A stretch of DNA of 64,000 nt from Chitinophaga pinensis (GTDB lineage: Bacteria > Pseudomonadota > Gammaproteobacteria > Burkholderiales > SG8-41), in the NCBI GenBank assembly GCA_943329075.2, contig CALQCM020000012.1, forward strand, positions 24,625 through 88,624. The letters are read 5' to 3'. The notes beneath the pieces are model-generated. The model was given only the letters and a program-made list of their open reading frames with translations, had not been told where the DNA came from and did no database searches. Positions 45,104 to 53,589 of the stretch are shown in pieces. Both the position numbers and the translations under genes were made by a program. Each line of letters starts with the position of its first letter. Positions within the stretch are counted from its first letter, which is position 1.

Positions 45104-45847
45104 GTGCAATCGCTCGAACGCGGGCTTGCCGTCATCCGCTCCCTGGGCGGCACGCCTTCGCTTACGCTGTCTGAAATCGCCAAAAGCACCGGCATCACGC
45201 GCGCGGCGGCACGTCGCTTTTTGCTGACGCTGGAACGACTCGGTTACGTCGGACGCAGCGACGACGGCTATTACCTGCTGGCGCGCACGCTCGAACTTGG
45301 TTACGCCTATCTGTCGTCGCACGCGCTGCCGCAGATCGCGCATCCGCATATCCAAAAATTGGCCTACGATCTAGACGAATCGTGTTCAGTGACCATCCTC
45401 GACCGCCAGTCGATCGTCTACGTGGTGCGCGCCACCATCAGCCGGCTGGTCGGCGCCTCGCTATCGGTGGGCTCAACGCTGCCAGCCTACTGCACCTCTG
45501 CGGGCCGCGTGTTGTTGAGCGGCCTCGACGGCGACGAACTGGATGCCTGGCTGCACGAAGCAAAACTCGAACGACTCACCGCAAAAACGGTCACCAGCGC
45601 GAAAAAACTGCGTGACGAGGTGCGCCGCGCCGGCACGCAAGGTTGGTATCTGATCGATCAGGAAATCGAGGAAGGCGTGCGTTCGCTGGCGGCGCCACTG
45701 CATGATGCCGCTGGCAAGATCATCGCTGCAGTGAACGTGAGTTCATACTCCACTCGCGTCACCCTCGACGCGCTGCACCGGAAGTTTTTGCCGCGATTGC
45801 TGAAAACCACCGCAGCGATCGACAAGGAACTGAAAGCACGGCGCTAG
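45104..45847 (+). CDS. IclR-family transcriptional regulator
   Basis: At least 247 residues. N-terminal winged helix-turn-helix (LTLSEIAKSTGITRAAARRFLLTLERLGYV) and C-terminal effector domain (SCSVTILDRQSIVYVVRA..., SAGRVLLSGL, SLAAPLHDAAGKIIAAVNVS). The start is unclear: GTG 45104 begins right at the DNA-binding domain (VQSLERGLAVI). The frame is open upstream through family-like sequence (IKKQEDEKDWIRDH), but the only candidate start there is CTG 45056, which has GGGAG upstream. Likely controls the divergent CoA-transferase operon in response to a small acid. Confidence 0.92.
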   Translation: MQSLERGLAVIRSLGGTPSLTLSEIAKSTGITRAAARRFLLTLERLGYVGRSDDGYYLLARTLELGYAYLSSHALPQIAHPHIQKLAYDLDESCSVTILDRQSIVYVVRATISRLVGASLSVGSTLPAYCTSAGRVLLSGLDGDELDAWLHEAKLERLTAKTVTSAKKLRDEVRRAGTQGWYLIDQEIEEGVRSLAAPLHDAAGKIIAAVNVSSYSTRVTLDALHRKFLPRLLKTTAAIDKELKARR

Positions 45848-45865
45848 GCGCGCGCCGTATCCAAC

Positions 45866-46921
45866 CTAGACTGCCGCGGCGATTGCGTCGCCCATTTGCG
45901 TGGTCGAGGCCTTGCCGCCGAGATCGCCGGTGAGGTGTTTGGCTTCCGCGATGACCTTGTCCACGGCCTGGTCGATCAATTGCGCGGCCTTGGCGGCTTT
46001 GGGATCGTTGCGTTTGCGGCCCAGCCACTCGAACAGCATCTGGCCGGACATGATCATGGCGTAAGGATTTGCAATGTTCTTGCCGGCGATATCGGGCGCC
46101 GAACCGTGCGTGGCCTGTGCCATGGCATTGTCGGCACCGACGCAGAGACCGGGCGCCAGGCCGAGACCGCCGACGAGGCCGGCACCTTCGTCGGTGAGTA
46201 TGTCGCCGAACTGGTTGGTGGTGACGACGACGTCGAACTGGTGCGGGTTCATCACGACTTTCATCGCAAAGCCGTCGACCAGTACTTCGTTGAATTTGCA
46301 GTCCGGATATTCCTTCGCCACCTTGCGGCACTCTTCGGCAAACATGCCGCAGACCAGACGATAGACCGGCTCTTTGTGCACGCTGGTGACCAGTTTCATC
46401 TTGCGCGTGCGCGCAATTTCAAACGCTTCGCGCGCAACGCGGTTGGCACCTTTGCGCGTGACCACGCGCATGCCGACAGAAATTTCATCGTTGGGCCGGA
46501 ACTCACCATTACCGGCCACAATCGTATCGCTGGACTGCATGCCCTCGGTGACTTCGCGCACAAACACGATGTCGACGTTCTTGTGAATCGACCTGATGTT
46601 CTCGTAAGACTTCACCGGCTTGATGCTGGCGAACTGGTCGAATTTCTTGCGCATCGGCGGCATGATCCAGGTCGGATCGTTGCGCGGGTAGGATCCGTGG
46701 CCGATCGGCCCCATGATCCAGCCGTCAAAACCCTTAAGGCCGTCGACTGTTTCCTGCGGCATAGTGTGGCCGTGCATCTCGTGGCCGCGGCGTCCGATCG
46801 GAAAATCCTGCCAGTGCACGTCCAGCCCGGCCTTGGCGGCCGCCGCCTTCATCACCTTCACGCATTCGGGCACGACTTCCGGCCCGATGTCGTCGCCCAG
46901 CAGAATTCCGATCTTCAGCAC
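45866..46921 (-). CDS. Isocitrate/isopropylmalate dehydrogenase-family decarboxylating dehydrogenase
   Basis: 351 residues; GTG start with GGGAG. ILLGDDIGPEVVPECVKVM at the N-terminus, then the metal/substrate Asp cluster MNPHQFDVVVTTNQFGDILTDE and the NAD loop ATHGSAPDIAGKNIANP. The sequence is nearest the tartrate/D-malate dehydrogenase branch rather than true LeuB, but substrate residues cannot be decided by eye. It follows two acyl-CoA dehydrogenases (15-nt gap) and converges on the IclR gene. Confidence 0.88.
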   Translation of the reverse strand: MLKIGILLGDDIGPEVVPECVKVMKAAAAKAGLDVHWQDFPIGRRGHEMHGHTMPQETVDGLKGFDGWIMGPIGHGSYPRNDPTWIMPPMRKKFDQFASIKPVKSYENIRSIHKNVDIVFVREVTEGMQSSDTIVAGNGEFRPNDEISVGMRVVTRKGANRVAREAFEIARTRKMKLVTSVHKEPVYRLVCGMFAEECRKVAKEYPDCKFNEVLVDGFAMKVVMNPHQFDVVVTTNQFGDILTDEGAGLVGGLGLAPGLCVGADNAMAQATHGSAPDIAGKNIANPYAMIMSGQMLFEWLGRKRNDPKAAKAAQLIDQAVDKVIAEAKHLTGDLGGKASTTQMGDAIAAAV

Positions 46922-46936
46922 TGCACTGCTCCCGTG

Positions 46937-48133
46937 TTATTTGTGGGCGGCGATGATGCGACGCGCGTAACGCATGCGCAGCACCGAATCACCACCAAGG
47001 TGGGTCCAGATGACGGCGTCGCGCGCCAGCTTGTCAGCCGCGGCACTCATGCGGCCGTTGGCCCCACCCATCAACTCAACGCCCAGACGCGTGACGTCCT
47101 GAATGGTGTCGCAGGAGAAGTTCATCGCCAAACCCGGGTTTTGCGAATGCACCTTGGCGTCGTGTTCCCATGCAATGCGCATGACGAACGAGCGCAGCGC
47201 TTCGGTCAGCATGAACATGCGGTTCAGTTTTAGCTGCACCCATTGCTGGTTGGTGAGGGTCTTGCCGCCTTTCATCGCGGTCTTGACGTGCTTCATCGCC
47301 ATGTCGCAGGCGTTGTCGCACACACCCAGTGCATGCGCGGCGAGTTCAAGGTCGCCGAAGAGGTCGCCGCCGGTGGTGTCGTCGGTGCCCTTCTTCACAC
47401 CGCCGTTCACTTCGCCAACGCGGTTGGCATCCGGCACACGCGCGTTTTCAAAAATCAGTTCGGCGTTCATGTAGAAGCGCCAGCCGGATTTGTTGAACTG
47501 TTTGCCGAAGCGGAAACCCGGCGTATCGGCCGGCACCATGAACATCGTGGTGCCGCTCTTGATGCCCACGTTCGGATCGGTGCGCGCGTCGAGGAAGAAC
47601 AGTTTGCCGACACCGCCGTTGGCGATGAAGCATTTTTCACCGTTGAGGATCCACTCGTCGCCCTTGCGCTCGGCGTGCAGACGGAAGCCGGATTTCGGAA
47701 AATCCGGCGGCGGCAGGCGGTTGTCGCCGCCGGCGTTCGGTTCGGTGATGCCCTTGCCCATAACGAAGGTGTCGTCTTCGAGGAACTTCGTCAGAAAGCG
47801 TTTCTTCTGGTCGTCGCTGCACACCGACGAAATCAGGTGACTCCACTTCCAGTTCTGGCTGAAGGCCTTGCCGATCGCGCAATCGGCGCGCGACAACTCC
47901 GCCATCACCAGCCCCTGTGACACGAAGTCAGCGCCGTGGCCGCCCCACTCCTTCGGCACCGCCAGTGTGCGGAAACCCAGTTTCGAACCCTTCTTGATGA
48001 TCTCCCAGTCCCAAGTCAGCTTGGGGTCTTCGATCTGCTCGCGTTTCAGCGAAATTGGCCGAATCTCTTCATCGGCAAACTTGCGCGCCTTCATTTGCCA
48101 TGCGCGCTGCTCTTCGGTCAAAGAAAAATCCAT
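46937..48133 (-). CDS. Acyl-CoA dehydrogenase
   Basis: 398 residues, FAD enzyme. N-terminal helical domain (MDFSLTEEQRAWQMKARKF), the middle beta domain with VMGKGITEPNAGGDNRLPP and NGEKCFIANGGVGK, and the C-terminal helical domain ending LGGDSVLRMRYARRIIAA. GGAG precedes the ATG. Pairs with a second dehydrogenase 54 nt upstream; two unlike subunits in tandem are typical of heteromeric acyl-CoA dehydrogenases. Confidence 0.93.
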   Translation of the reverse strand: MDFSLTEEQRAWQMKARKFADEEIRPISLKREQIEDPKLTWDWEIIKKGSKLGFRTLAVPKEWGGHGADFVSQGLVMAELSRADCAIGKAFSQNWKWSHLISSVCSDDQKKRFLTKFLEDDTFVMGKGITEPNAGGDNRLPPPDFPKSGFRLHAERKGDEWILNGEKCFIANGGVGKLFFLDARTDPNVGIKSGTTMFMVPADTPGFRFGKQFNKSGWRFYMNAELIFENARVPDANRVGEVNGGVKKGTDDTTGGDLFGDLELAAHALGVCDNACDMAMKHVKTAMKGGKTLTNQQWVQLKLNRMFMLTEALRSFVMRIAWEHDAKVHSQNPGLAMNFSCDTIQDVTRLGVELMGGANGRMSAAADKLARDAVIWTHLGGDSVLRMRYARRIIAAHK

Positions 48134-48187
48134 TACTGCTCCTGAAAATTGTTGATGCCTGCGACAGTTTCGTTCGGCGCGCGGCGT

Positions 48188-49429
48188 TTAATCGCGGGTG
48201 AAACCGGCGATCGCCTCGGCAACGCGCAGCTTGGCGGTCGAGTTGCTGGTGTCGGAGTGCACGAACACCAGTGAGTTGTGCACGTAATGCGGCTGCGGCA
48301 TATCTTTCATCACGCCCATCGCGCCGAAGCACTCGGCGGCCAGCAGCGCGGCTTCGTGCACGGCATGCGACACATAGGCCTTGGCCATGCTTTGCAGCGG
48401 CATGCCGGACTCGGCCGCATGTTCGTCCGTGTGATCGGCAGCCCACGCCGCTTTCCACACGAGGTTGCGCGAGGTTTCAAGACGGATCGCGATTTCGGCG
48501 AGGATGGTGCCGACGGCCTGGTGCTCGATGATGGGGTGGCCGCCTTGCACGCGGATGCGCGCATAGTCAATCGCCGACTCGTAAGCAGCACGGCCGAGGC
48601 CGACGTTCAGCGCCTGCACCAGCGGGCTGCCGCGGCCGCTTGCGGCGGCAGCGCCATAAAGCTGGGTGCGACCGTCGAGCACGTTGGCCGCCGGGACTTT
48701 GCAATCCTTGAAGGTGATCGCGCCGCCGGTGCCGTGGAACCAGCGGTAGAACTGTTCGCCGTTCGCATCGGTTTCAACCTTGGCCGGTTCTTTCACACTC
48801 ATGCCGGCGGTACCTGCCGGCACCAGCACGATGGCCGCGCTTTTCAGGCCGCTGGCTTTCGCATCGGTCGTCACCTGCACGGCAATCAGTTTGGCCAGCG
48901 GCGCGTTGGCGACGAAGGCATAGGTGCCGTTGAGGACGAGGTCGCCGCCCGCTTTGGTGGCGGTGACGGGAATCTCGACGTCGGATTTGTCTTTGCGGTG
49001 ATAGTTCCAGCCGCCGTCGTCGGCTTCGATATCGCTGCCGGCATAGGCCAGATGGTAGTTATCGTCTTCGAGGTACTTGCTCAGGAACTGTTTGCGTTGC
49101 GCTTCCGACATCGCCTGGTCGAAGAGGATGTGACCGAGCTCCGAGGTGCGTGCCAGCGTCGCCGCAAAACCGATGTCGCCGACAGCCAGTTCTTCAGCCA
49201 CCACACAAGCGGTCAGGGTATCGGCACCGGCGCCACCGAGCGCTTCGGACAACGCGAAAGTGCGCAGCCCCATTTGCGAGGCCTGTTCGAGGATCGCGGG
49301 CACGAAATGCGGATCTTCGGCCTGCAGGCGATCGGGGTGGTTGGCAACGGGCTTGACCTCGCGCGTAACGAAGTCTTTAACGGCGTCCCTGAATTCTTGT
49401 TGCTCGGCTGAAAGCTGGAAACTAAACAT
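48188..49429 (-). CDS. Acyl-CoA dehydrogenase, second subunit type
   Basis: 413 residues. MFSFQLSAEQQEFRDAVKDF, FALSEALGGAGADTLTACVV, LVLNGTYAFVANAPLAKLIA, C-terminal helices with VSHAVHEAALLAAECFGAMG. The middle-domain flavin motif (YAGSDIEADDGGW) departs from the usual TEPxAGSD, so it may be the partner subunit of the enzyme at 46937. A GGAGGA site precedes the ATG. First gene of the three-gene operon. Confidence 0.9.
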   Translation of the reverse strand: MFSFQLSAEQQEFRDAVKDFVTREVKPVANHPDRLQAEDPHFVPAILEQASQMGLRTFALSEALGGAGADTLTACVVAEELAVGDIGFAATLARTSELGHILFDQAMSEAQRKQFLSKYLEDDNYHLAYAGSDIEADDGGWNYHRKDKSDVEIPVTATKAGGDLVLNGTYAFVANAPLAKLIAVQVTTDAKASGLKSAAIVLVPAGTAGMSVKEPAKVETDANGEQFYRWFHGTGGAITFKDCKVPAANVLDGRTQLYGAAAASGRGSPLVQALNVGLGRAAYESAIDYARIRVQGGHPIIEHQAVGTILAEIAIRLETSRNLVWKAAWAADHTDEHAAESGMPLQSMAKAYVSHAVHEAALLAAECFGAMGVMKDMPQPHYVHNSLVFVHSDTSNSTAKLRVAEAIAGFTRD

Positions 49430-49621
49430 GACGGTCGTGTCCTCCGGAAAAACGCAATTTTAGCGCATTGGCGCGATCCTTGCCGCGGGTGCGCGAGCCG
49501 CGCGCAGCGCGGTTGCTGTGAGATTGATTTGCATCAACGCATGTGGAGCGACGCCGCTGCGCAGTTGACAACCCCGCCCAATTCGGCGACCTTCACGCCA
49601 GAAAAACTATTGGAGGAGAAC

Positions 49622-50596
49622 ATGAAAAACACCATCGGCCACACCCTGCTGGTCGCCATTGGCGCAGCAGTTTTGCCCGCAATCGTTCTGGCGCAAGCCT
49701 ATCCGACCAAACAAATCCGCGTGATCGTGCCCTTCCCGCCCGGCGGCGGCGTTGATTTTGCTGCGCGCGTGGTCGGCAAACAAATGGCCGAACGCCTCGG
49801 GCAACAGGTCATCATCGACAACCGTCCGGGGGCGAACGGCATCGTCGGACTGGAAATTCTCAAACTTGCCCCACCCGACGGCTATACGCTGGCCGTCGCC
49901 TCGCAAGGCCCGCTGTCCATCAACCCGAGCATTTACGCGAAACTACCCTACGACTCGACCAAAGACTTTGCACCGATCAGCGGTGTGGTCAACTTCCCGC
50001 TGTTGCTGGTGGTGCACCCGTCGTTGCCGGTGAAATCGGTGCCCGAAATGATTGCGCTGGCGCGCAAGAACCCGGAGCAACTGTCGTATTCGCATCCGGG
50101 GGCCGGCAACTCGGGGCACCTCGCCGGCGAACTCTTCAATTCAATGGCGAAGGTAAAAATCCTTGCCGTGCCCTACAAGGGCACCGCGCCCGCCGGCATC
50201 GCCGTGCTTTCCGGCGAAGTGCAACTCACCTACAGCAGCATTCCGACGGTGCTGCCACATGTCCGCGCCGGGCGTCTGCGCGCACTCGGTGTCGGCAACG
50301 CGCAACGCGTGCCGTCGCTGCCCGAATTCCCGACCATTTCGGAGTCCGGCCTGCCCGGCTATGAAGCCTACGCCTGGGGCGGCATGCTCGCACCGGCCGG
50401 CACGCCGAAGGAAATCATCGCACGCCTCAACAAGGAAGCCGTTGCCTCGATCCGCATGAAAGAGGTCTCGGACCAGTTGCTCAAAGAAGGCACGGTGCCG
50501 ACACCGACCACGCCGGAAGAGTTCGGCGCCTACATCAAGGCCGAGATCGATAAATGGGGCGCGGTGGTGCGCATGGCGAATATCAAGGGCGAATAG
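49622..50596 (+). CDS. Bug/TctC-family solute-binding receptor
   Basis: 324 residues. Signal peptide MKNTIGHTLLVAIGAAVLPAIVLA; VPFPPGGGVDFAARVVG, IDNRPGANGIVGLEILK, PPDGYTLAVA, VPYKGTAPAGIAV. GGAGG precedes ATG 49622. Divergent from the acyl-CoA dehydrogenase operon; the 192-bp gap must hold both promoters. Confidence 0.93.
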   Translation: MKNTIGHTLLVAIGAAVLPAIVLAQAYPTKQIRVIVPFPPGGGVDFAARVVGKQMAERLGQQVIIDNRPGANGIVGLEILKLAPPDGYTLAVASQGPLSINPSIYAKLPYDSTKDFAPISGVVNFPLLLVVHPSLPVKSVPEMIALARKNPEQLSYSHPGAGNSGHLAGELFNSMAKVKILAVPYKGTAPAGIAVLSGEVQLTYSSIPTVLPHVRAGRLRALGVGNAQRVPSLPEFPTISESGLPGYEAYAWGGMLAPAGTPKEIIARLNKEAVASIRMKEVSDQLLKEGTVPTPTTPEEFGAYIKAEIDKWGAVVRMANIKGE

Positions 50597-50612
50597 CCGG
50601 GTTTTATGTGGT

Positions 50613-50725
50613 GCAGGCGACTCGCCGGCAAGACGCACCGCGCCAAACGAATATTGCAGACGCAATGCCGGCTGGTGATATCACCGTGCCCCGATCTTGG
50701 TGCTTCCCGCAGGCGAGTCGCCTGC
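50613..50725. repeat. Separated inverted repeat
   Basis: GCAGGCGACTCGCC (50613-50626) and its exact complement (50712-50725), 85 nt apart; the right copy also forms a local palindrome GCAGGCGA-G-TCGCCTGC (50709-50725). It follows a receptor gene and lies in a 268-bp non-coding gap crowded with short repeats. Confidence 0.6.
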
Positions 50726-50762
50726 GCCACGACTGCGGCGCGTCACCTAATCGAGTTCGCAG

Positions 50763-50794
50763 GGTGGGTTAGGCGCGAAGCGCCGTAACCCACC
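50763..50794. repeat. REP-like hairpin
   Basis: GGTGGGTTAGGCGC-GAA-GCGCCGTAACCCACC, a 14-bp stem with a single bulge. The GGTGGGTTA...TAACCCACC form is a widespread intergenic element in proteobacteria. No T tract follows, but it lies between two convergent genes and could still slow transcription. Confidence 0.65.
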
Positions 50795-50864
50795 GTCCAA
50801 GACCTCGCAGAAACATCATCCGGCGCAATGCGCTTCGTTTATTGCGGCCTACGAATCAGTCGAC

Positions 50865-51452
50865 CTAATCGAGCTTGACCCAACCCGGTATCGCCTCGCA
50901 ACGCGCCAGCCATTGTTCGATCGCCGGATACGCATCGAGCATCAGGCCGCCTTCCGGCGCGCGCTTCGTATACGGATAACAGGCGATATCCGCGAGCGTC
51001 GGCCGGTCGAGCGCCAGCCAGTCGTGATCTTTCAATTGCCGCGCCAACATTTCCAGCGCCTTGCGGCCGTGCAACTGGTAATCGTTGAGGTCGCCCTTCT
51101 TGCCGTAGACGAACACGCCGCGCGCCCACTGCAGGCCGAAATAGATTTCGTTCTGCGCCAGCGCCATCCATTGCATGACCTCGGCCATTGCCAGCGCCTC
51201 GGTCGGTAGCCATTGTTCGCCGCCCCACTTGCGCGCGATGTAAGTCAGATGTGCGGTCGAGTCCCAGAAGATTTTTCCCTCGATCTCCATCACCGGCACC
51301 TGGCCGCGCGGATTCATGTCGATTATGGGCCGCTGCTTGTGTTCGAATTTGGTGGCGTCGATGTAGATCATCTCGCAGGGGACCTTGAGAATCGAGGTCA
51401 GCACGCGGATCTTGTACGAATTGCCCGAGACGTCTGTGAGCCAGAGCTTCAT
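50865..51452 (-). CDS. Glutathione S-transferase family protein
   Basis: 195 residues. Thioredoxin-fold domain MKLWLTDVSGNSYKIRVLT (Asn-Ser at the usual catalytic position), cis-Pro motif NPRGQVPVMEI and DSTAHLTYIAR; helical C-terminal domain with LALDRPTLADIACYPY. The ATG has a GGGGGA site. Stands alone between repeat-rich gaps. Not closely similar to the GST at 20861. Confidence 0.87.
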   Translation of the reverse strand: MKLWLTDVSGNSYKIRVLTSILKVPCEMIYIDATKFEHKQRPIIDMNPRGQVPVMEIEGKIFWDSTAHLTYIARKWGGEQWLPTEALAMAEVMQWMALAQNEIYFGLQWARGVFVYGKKGDLNDYQLHGRKALEMLARQLKDHDWLALDRPTLADIACYPYTKRAPEGGLMLDAYPAIEQWLARCEAIPGWVKLD

Positions 51453-51492
51453 AACTACAATTCCCCCACCAAAAGAATCGCCAGAATAGGAA

Positions 51493-51571
51493 CGTCGCTC
51501 CAGCGCAAGCGGGAGCCCATGAATGCGCCACCAATTGAAAACACTGGATTCCCGCTTTTGCGGGAATGACG
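51493..51571. repeat. Dispersed inverted-repeat element, copy 4
   Basis: Arms CGTCGCTCCAGCGCAAGCGG... and ...TTGCGGGAATGACG, same family as 5867, 16610, 19743 and 53493. Located in the gap upstream of the GST gene. Confidence 0.87.
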
Positions 51572-51606
51572 CTCCAGGCCAACATCATTGATCACACGAC
51601 AGGACC

Positions 51607-51631
51607 GTAGGGTGCGCATCGCGCGCCCTAC
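51607..51631. repeat. Hairpin overlapping the stop codon of the lyase gene
   Basis: GTAGGGTGCGC-ATC-GCGCGCCCTAC, an 11-bp stem with one G-T pair. It includes the TAG stop of the minus-strand lyase gene at 51628. The GTAGGG..CCCTAC type is a known dispersed element; it may also serve as a 3' end stabiliser. Confidence 0.55.
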
Positions 51632-52515
51632 GACTGAAGATATTTTGTTTCCCACGCTTCGATTTCCGCGAGACCCAAAGCCGCGTTGTATTGCTGCGGT
51701 GTGAGCATGCGGTCGCGCACTGCCGCGGTGTTGCCGTCTCGCTTCAGCGCAGCGCACGCCGACTGGATCGCAAAGCCGGCCGCGCAACGCGCGAGCCCCG
51801 GATAGATCGCCAGCCGCATGCCCAGCGCGCCGATTTCATCGGCGGTCAATTCCGCCATCTTGCCGCCGGCATCGACGTTGACGAGGCAGGGCGCGGGCAC
51901 CGCCGCGGCAATGCGTTTCAGATCGTCGAGGATCGTCGGCCCCGCCTTGATTTCCACAAAGGCCACATCGGCGCCGGCCTTGATGAAGGTCTGCGCGCGT
52001 TTGATTGCCTCGTCAAGACCACGGCTTTCCGCCGAATCGGTGCGCGCGATGATGATGAAATCCGGATCGCGCCTGGCCGCCACCGCCGCCTCGATCTTGC
52101 CGACGGCTTCATTCATTTCAATCACCGGCCGCGCGCCCGGCAACTGGCCGCAGCGCTTCGGCGAGACCTGATCTTCCATGTGGATCGCAGCCACGCCAGC
52201 CGCTTCGAATTCTTCCACCGTGCGTTTGACGTTGACGACATTACCGTAACCGGTATCCGCATCACAAATCAACGGAATGTCCACCGCCGCAGCCGCGCGA
52301 TGCGCGTGCTGCGACAACAGTGTGAGATCCACTAGGCCGACATCCGGCCGACCGAGCAGTGACGCCGACACCCCGTTGCCCGTCATGTAGACGGCTTCAA
52401 AACCAGCTTCTGCAACAAAGCGCGCACCATAGGCATCATAAATGCCGGGCGCGACCACAATCTTGCCGCTGGCGAGACGCTCGCGCAGGCGGCGGCGCAG
52501 TATTGAGGGCGTCAT
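51628..52515 (-). CDS. Isocitrate lyase/PEP mutase-family lyase
   Basis: 295 residues. Mg-binding DADTGYGN, the active-site loop HMEDQVSPKRCGQ with the catalytic Cys retained, and IIARTDSAESRG. The Cys loop (KRCG) favours a C-C lyase such as methylisocitrate or 2,3-dimethylmalate lyase over a phosphomutase. ATG 52515 overlaps the stop of the receptor gene by one base (TGATG). Last gene of the long catabolic run that contains LeuC/LeuD-type genes. Confidence 0.9.
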   Translation of the reverse strand: MTPSILRRRLRERLASGKIVVAPGIYDAYGARFVAEAGFEAVYMTGNGVSASLLGRPDVGLVDLTLLSQHAHRAAAAVDIPLICDADTGYGNVVNVKRTVEEFEAAGVAAIHMEDQVSPKRCGQLPGARPVIEMNEAVGKIEAAVAARRDPDFIIIARTDSAESRGLDEAIKRAQTFIKAGADVAFVEIKAGPTILDDLKRIAAAVPAPCLVNVDAGGKMAELTADEIGALGMRLAIYPGLARCAAGFAIQSACAALKRDGNTAAVRDRMLTPQQYNAALGLAEIEAWETKYLQS

Positions 52516-53471
52516 CACAGTCCCAATTTCTTTTTGGTCGCCTGCAACTCTGCGATGTCTTTGAGCAACAGCGCGTGAAACTCCGCCGGCCCCATGAAAC
52601 CGTCGAGCTGCGTGACCTGTTCGAGATATTGTTTCCACTCCGGCGCCTGCTGCGCTTTCTGCATCGCCGCGATGAGACGGTCGAGCACCGGCTTCGGCAG
52701 GCCCGCCCGGCCCATCATGCCGCGCCATTGATAACGCACCACGTTCCAGCCGCGCTCCTTGTAAGTCGGCACGTCGGGAAAATCGGCAAGCCGGCGCTCG
52801 GCGGAAATCGCCAGCACGCGCACCTTGCCGGATGCCACAAACGGTTTGACGTTGCCCGGATTGGTCGCTGCGATATCGACGTGACCGCCGGCCACCGCCG
52901 TCAGCGCCGGACCGCCGCCCTTGTAGGCCACCCACTCCGCCTTGATCTTCGCCGTCTCGGCAAAAACTTCCCACGCCACGCGGTGCGCGCTCATCTGAAA
53001 CACGCCGCCGACCGTTATTTTGCCCGGGTTCGCGCGCGCGTATTTCACCAACTCGTCGATCGTCTTGAACGGAATCGAGGCCGGCACCACCAGTCCGTAG
53101 GGATCGAGTTGCGAGCGCGCAATCATCTGCAAATCGTCGGTCTTGAACGGCGCGGTCGGCTCCGACGCCAGCGTTGCCAGCGAGGTGGTATTCGCCAGCA
53201 AGGTGTAGCCGTCGGCCGGTTGTTTGAGCAACTGGTTGACGGCGATCACGCCATCGGCGCCGGTGCGATTTTCAACGACGACGTTCTGGCCAAATTCGCG
53301 CGTCAGCAGGCGCGACATGATGCGCGCGTAGTAATCGACCGGCGAACCCGGTTCCGACCAGCACAGAATCGTGATCGGTTTCGACGGAAACTCTTGCGCG
53401 AACGCGGGCCACACGCAACACAGGTAAGCGCCCGCCAGTACTGCAAGCAACTGCTGCGGCGCGATATGCAT
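52515..53471 (-). CDS. Bug/TctC-family solute-binding receptor
   Basis: 318 residues from ATG 53471 (MHIAPQQLLAVLAGAYLCCVWPAFA). The binding loop is LCWSEPGSPVDYYARIM, with VENRTGADGVIAVNQLL, PADGYTLLAN and VAYKGGGPALTAV, so it is more diverged than most. The upstream open frame passes through repeat copy 5 and is not part of the gene. Its stop overlaps the lyase start. Confidence 0.9.
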   Translation of the reverse strand: MHIAPQQLLAVLAGAYLCCVWPAFAQEFPSKPITILCWSEPGSPVDYYARIMSRLLTREFGQNVVVENRTGADGVIAVNQLLKQPADGYTLLANTTSLATLASEPTAPFKTDDLQMIARSQLDPYGLVVPASIPFKTIDELVKYARANPGKITVGGVFQMSAHRVAWEVFAETAKIKAEWVAYKGGGPALTAVAGGHVDIAATNPGNVKPFVASGKVRVLAISAERRLADFPDVPTYKERGWNVVRYQWRGMMGRAGLPKPVLDRLIAAMQKAQQAPEWKQYLEQVTQLDGFMGPAEFHALLLKDIAELQATKKKLGL

Positions 53472-53492
53472 ACCGCGGCGAATAATCAATAA

Positions 53493-53569
53493 CGTCATAC
53501 CCGCGCAAGCGGGTATCCAGTCTGCAAACGTTGAAATAAACCCTGGACTCCCGCTTGCGCGGGAGCGAC
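53493..53569. repeat. Dispersed inverted-repeat element, copy 5
   Basis: Arms CGTCATACCCGCGCAAGCGG... and ...TGCGCGGGAGCGAC. It sits 22 nt upstream of a Bug start and 20 nt after the stop of the enolase-superfamily gene, i.e. inside an operon. Confidence 0.87.
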
Positions 53570-53589
53570 TGATTTTTTTCGTCAGTAAG

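Noticed and set aside
45896..47233. A 445-codon plus-strand frame opposite the dehydrogenase genes
   Set aside because: Antisense shadow of two confident genes; no recognisable domain.
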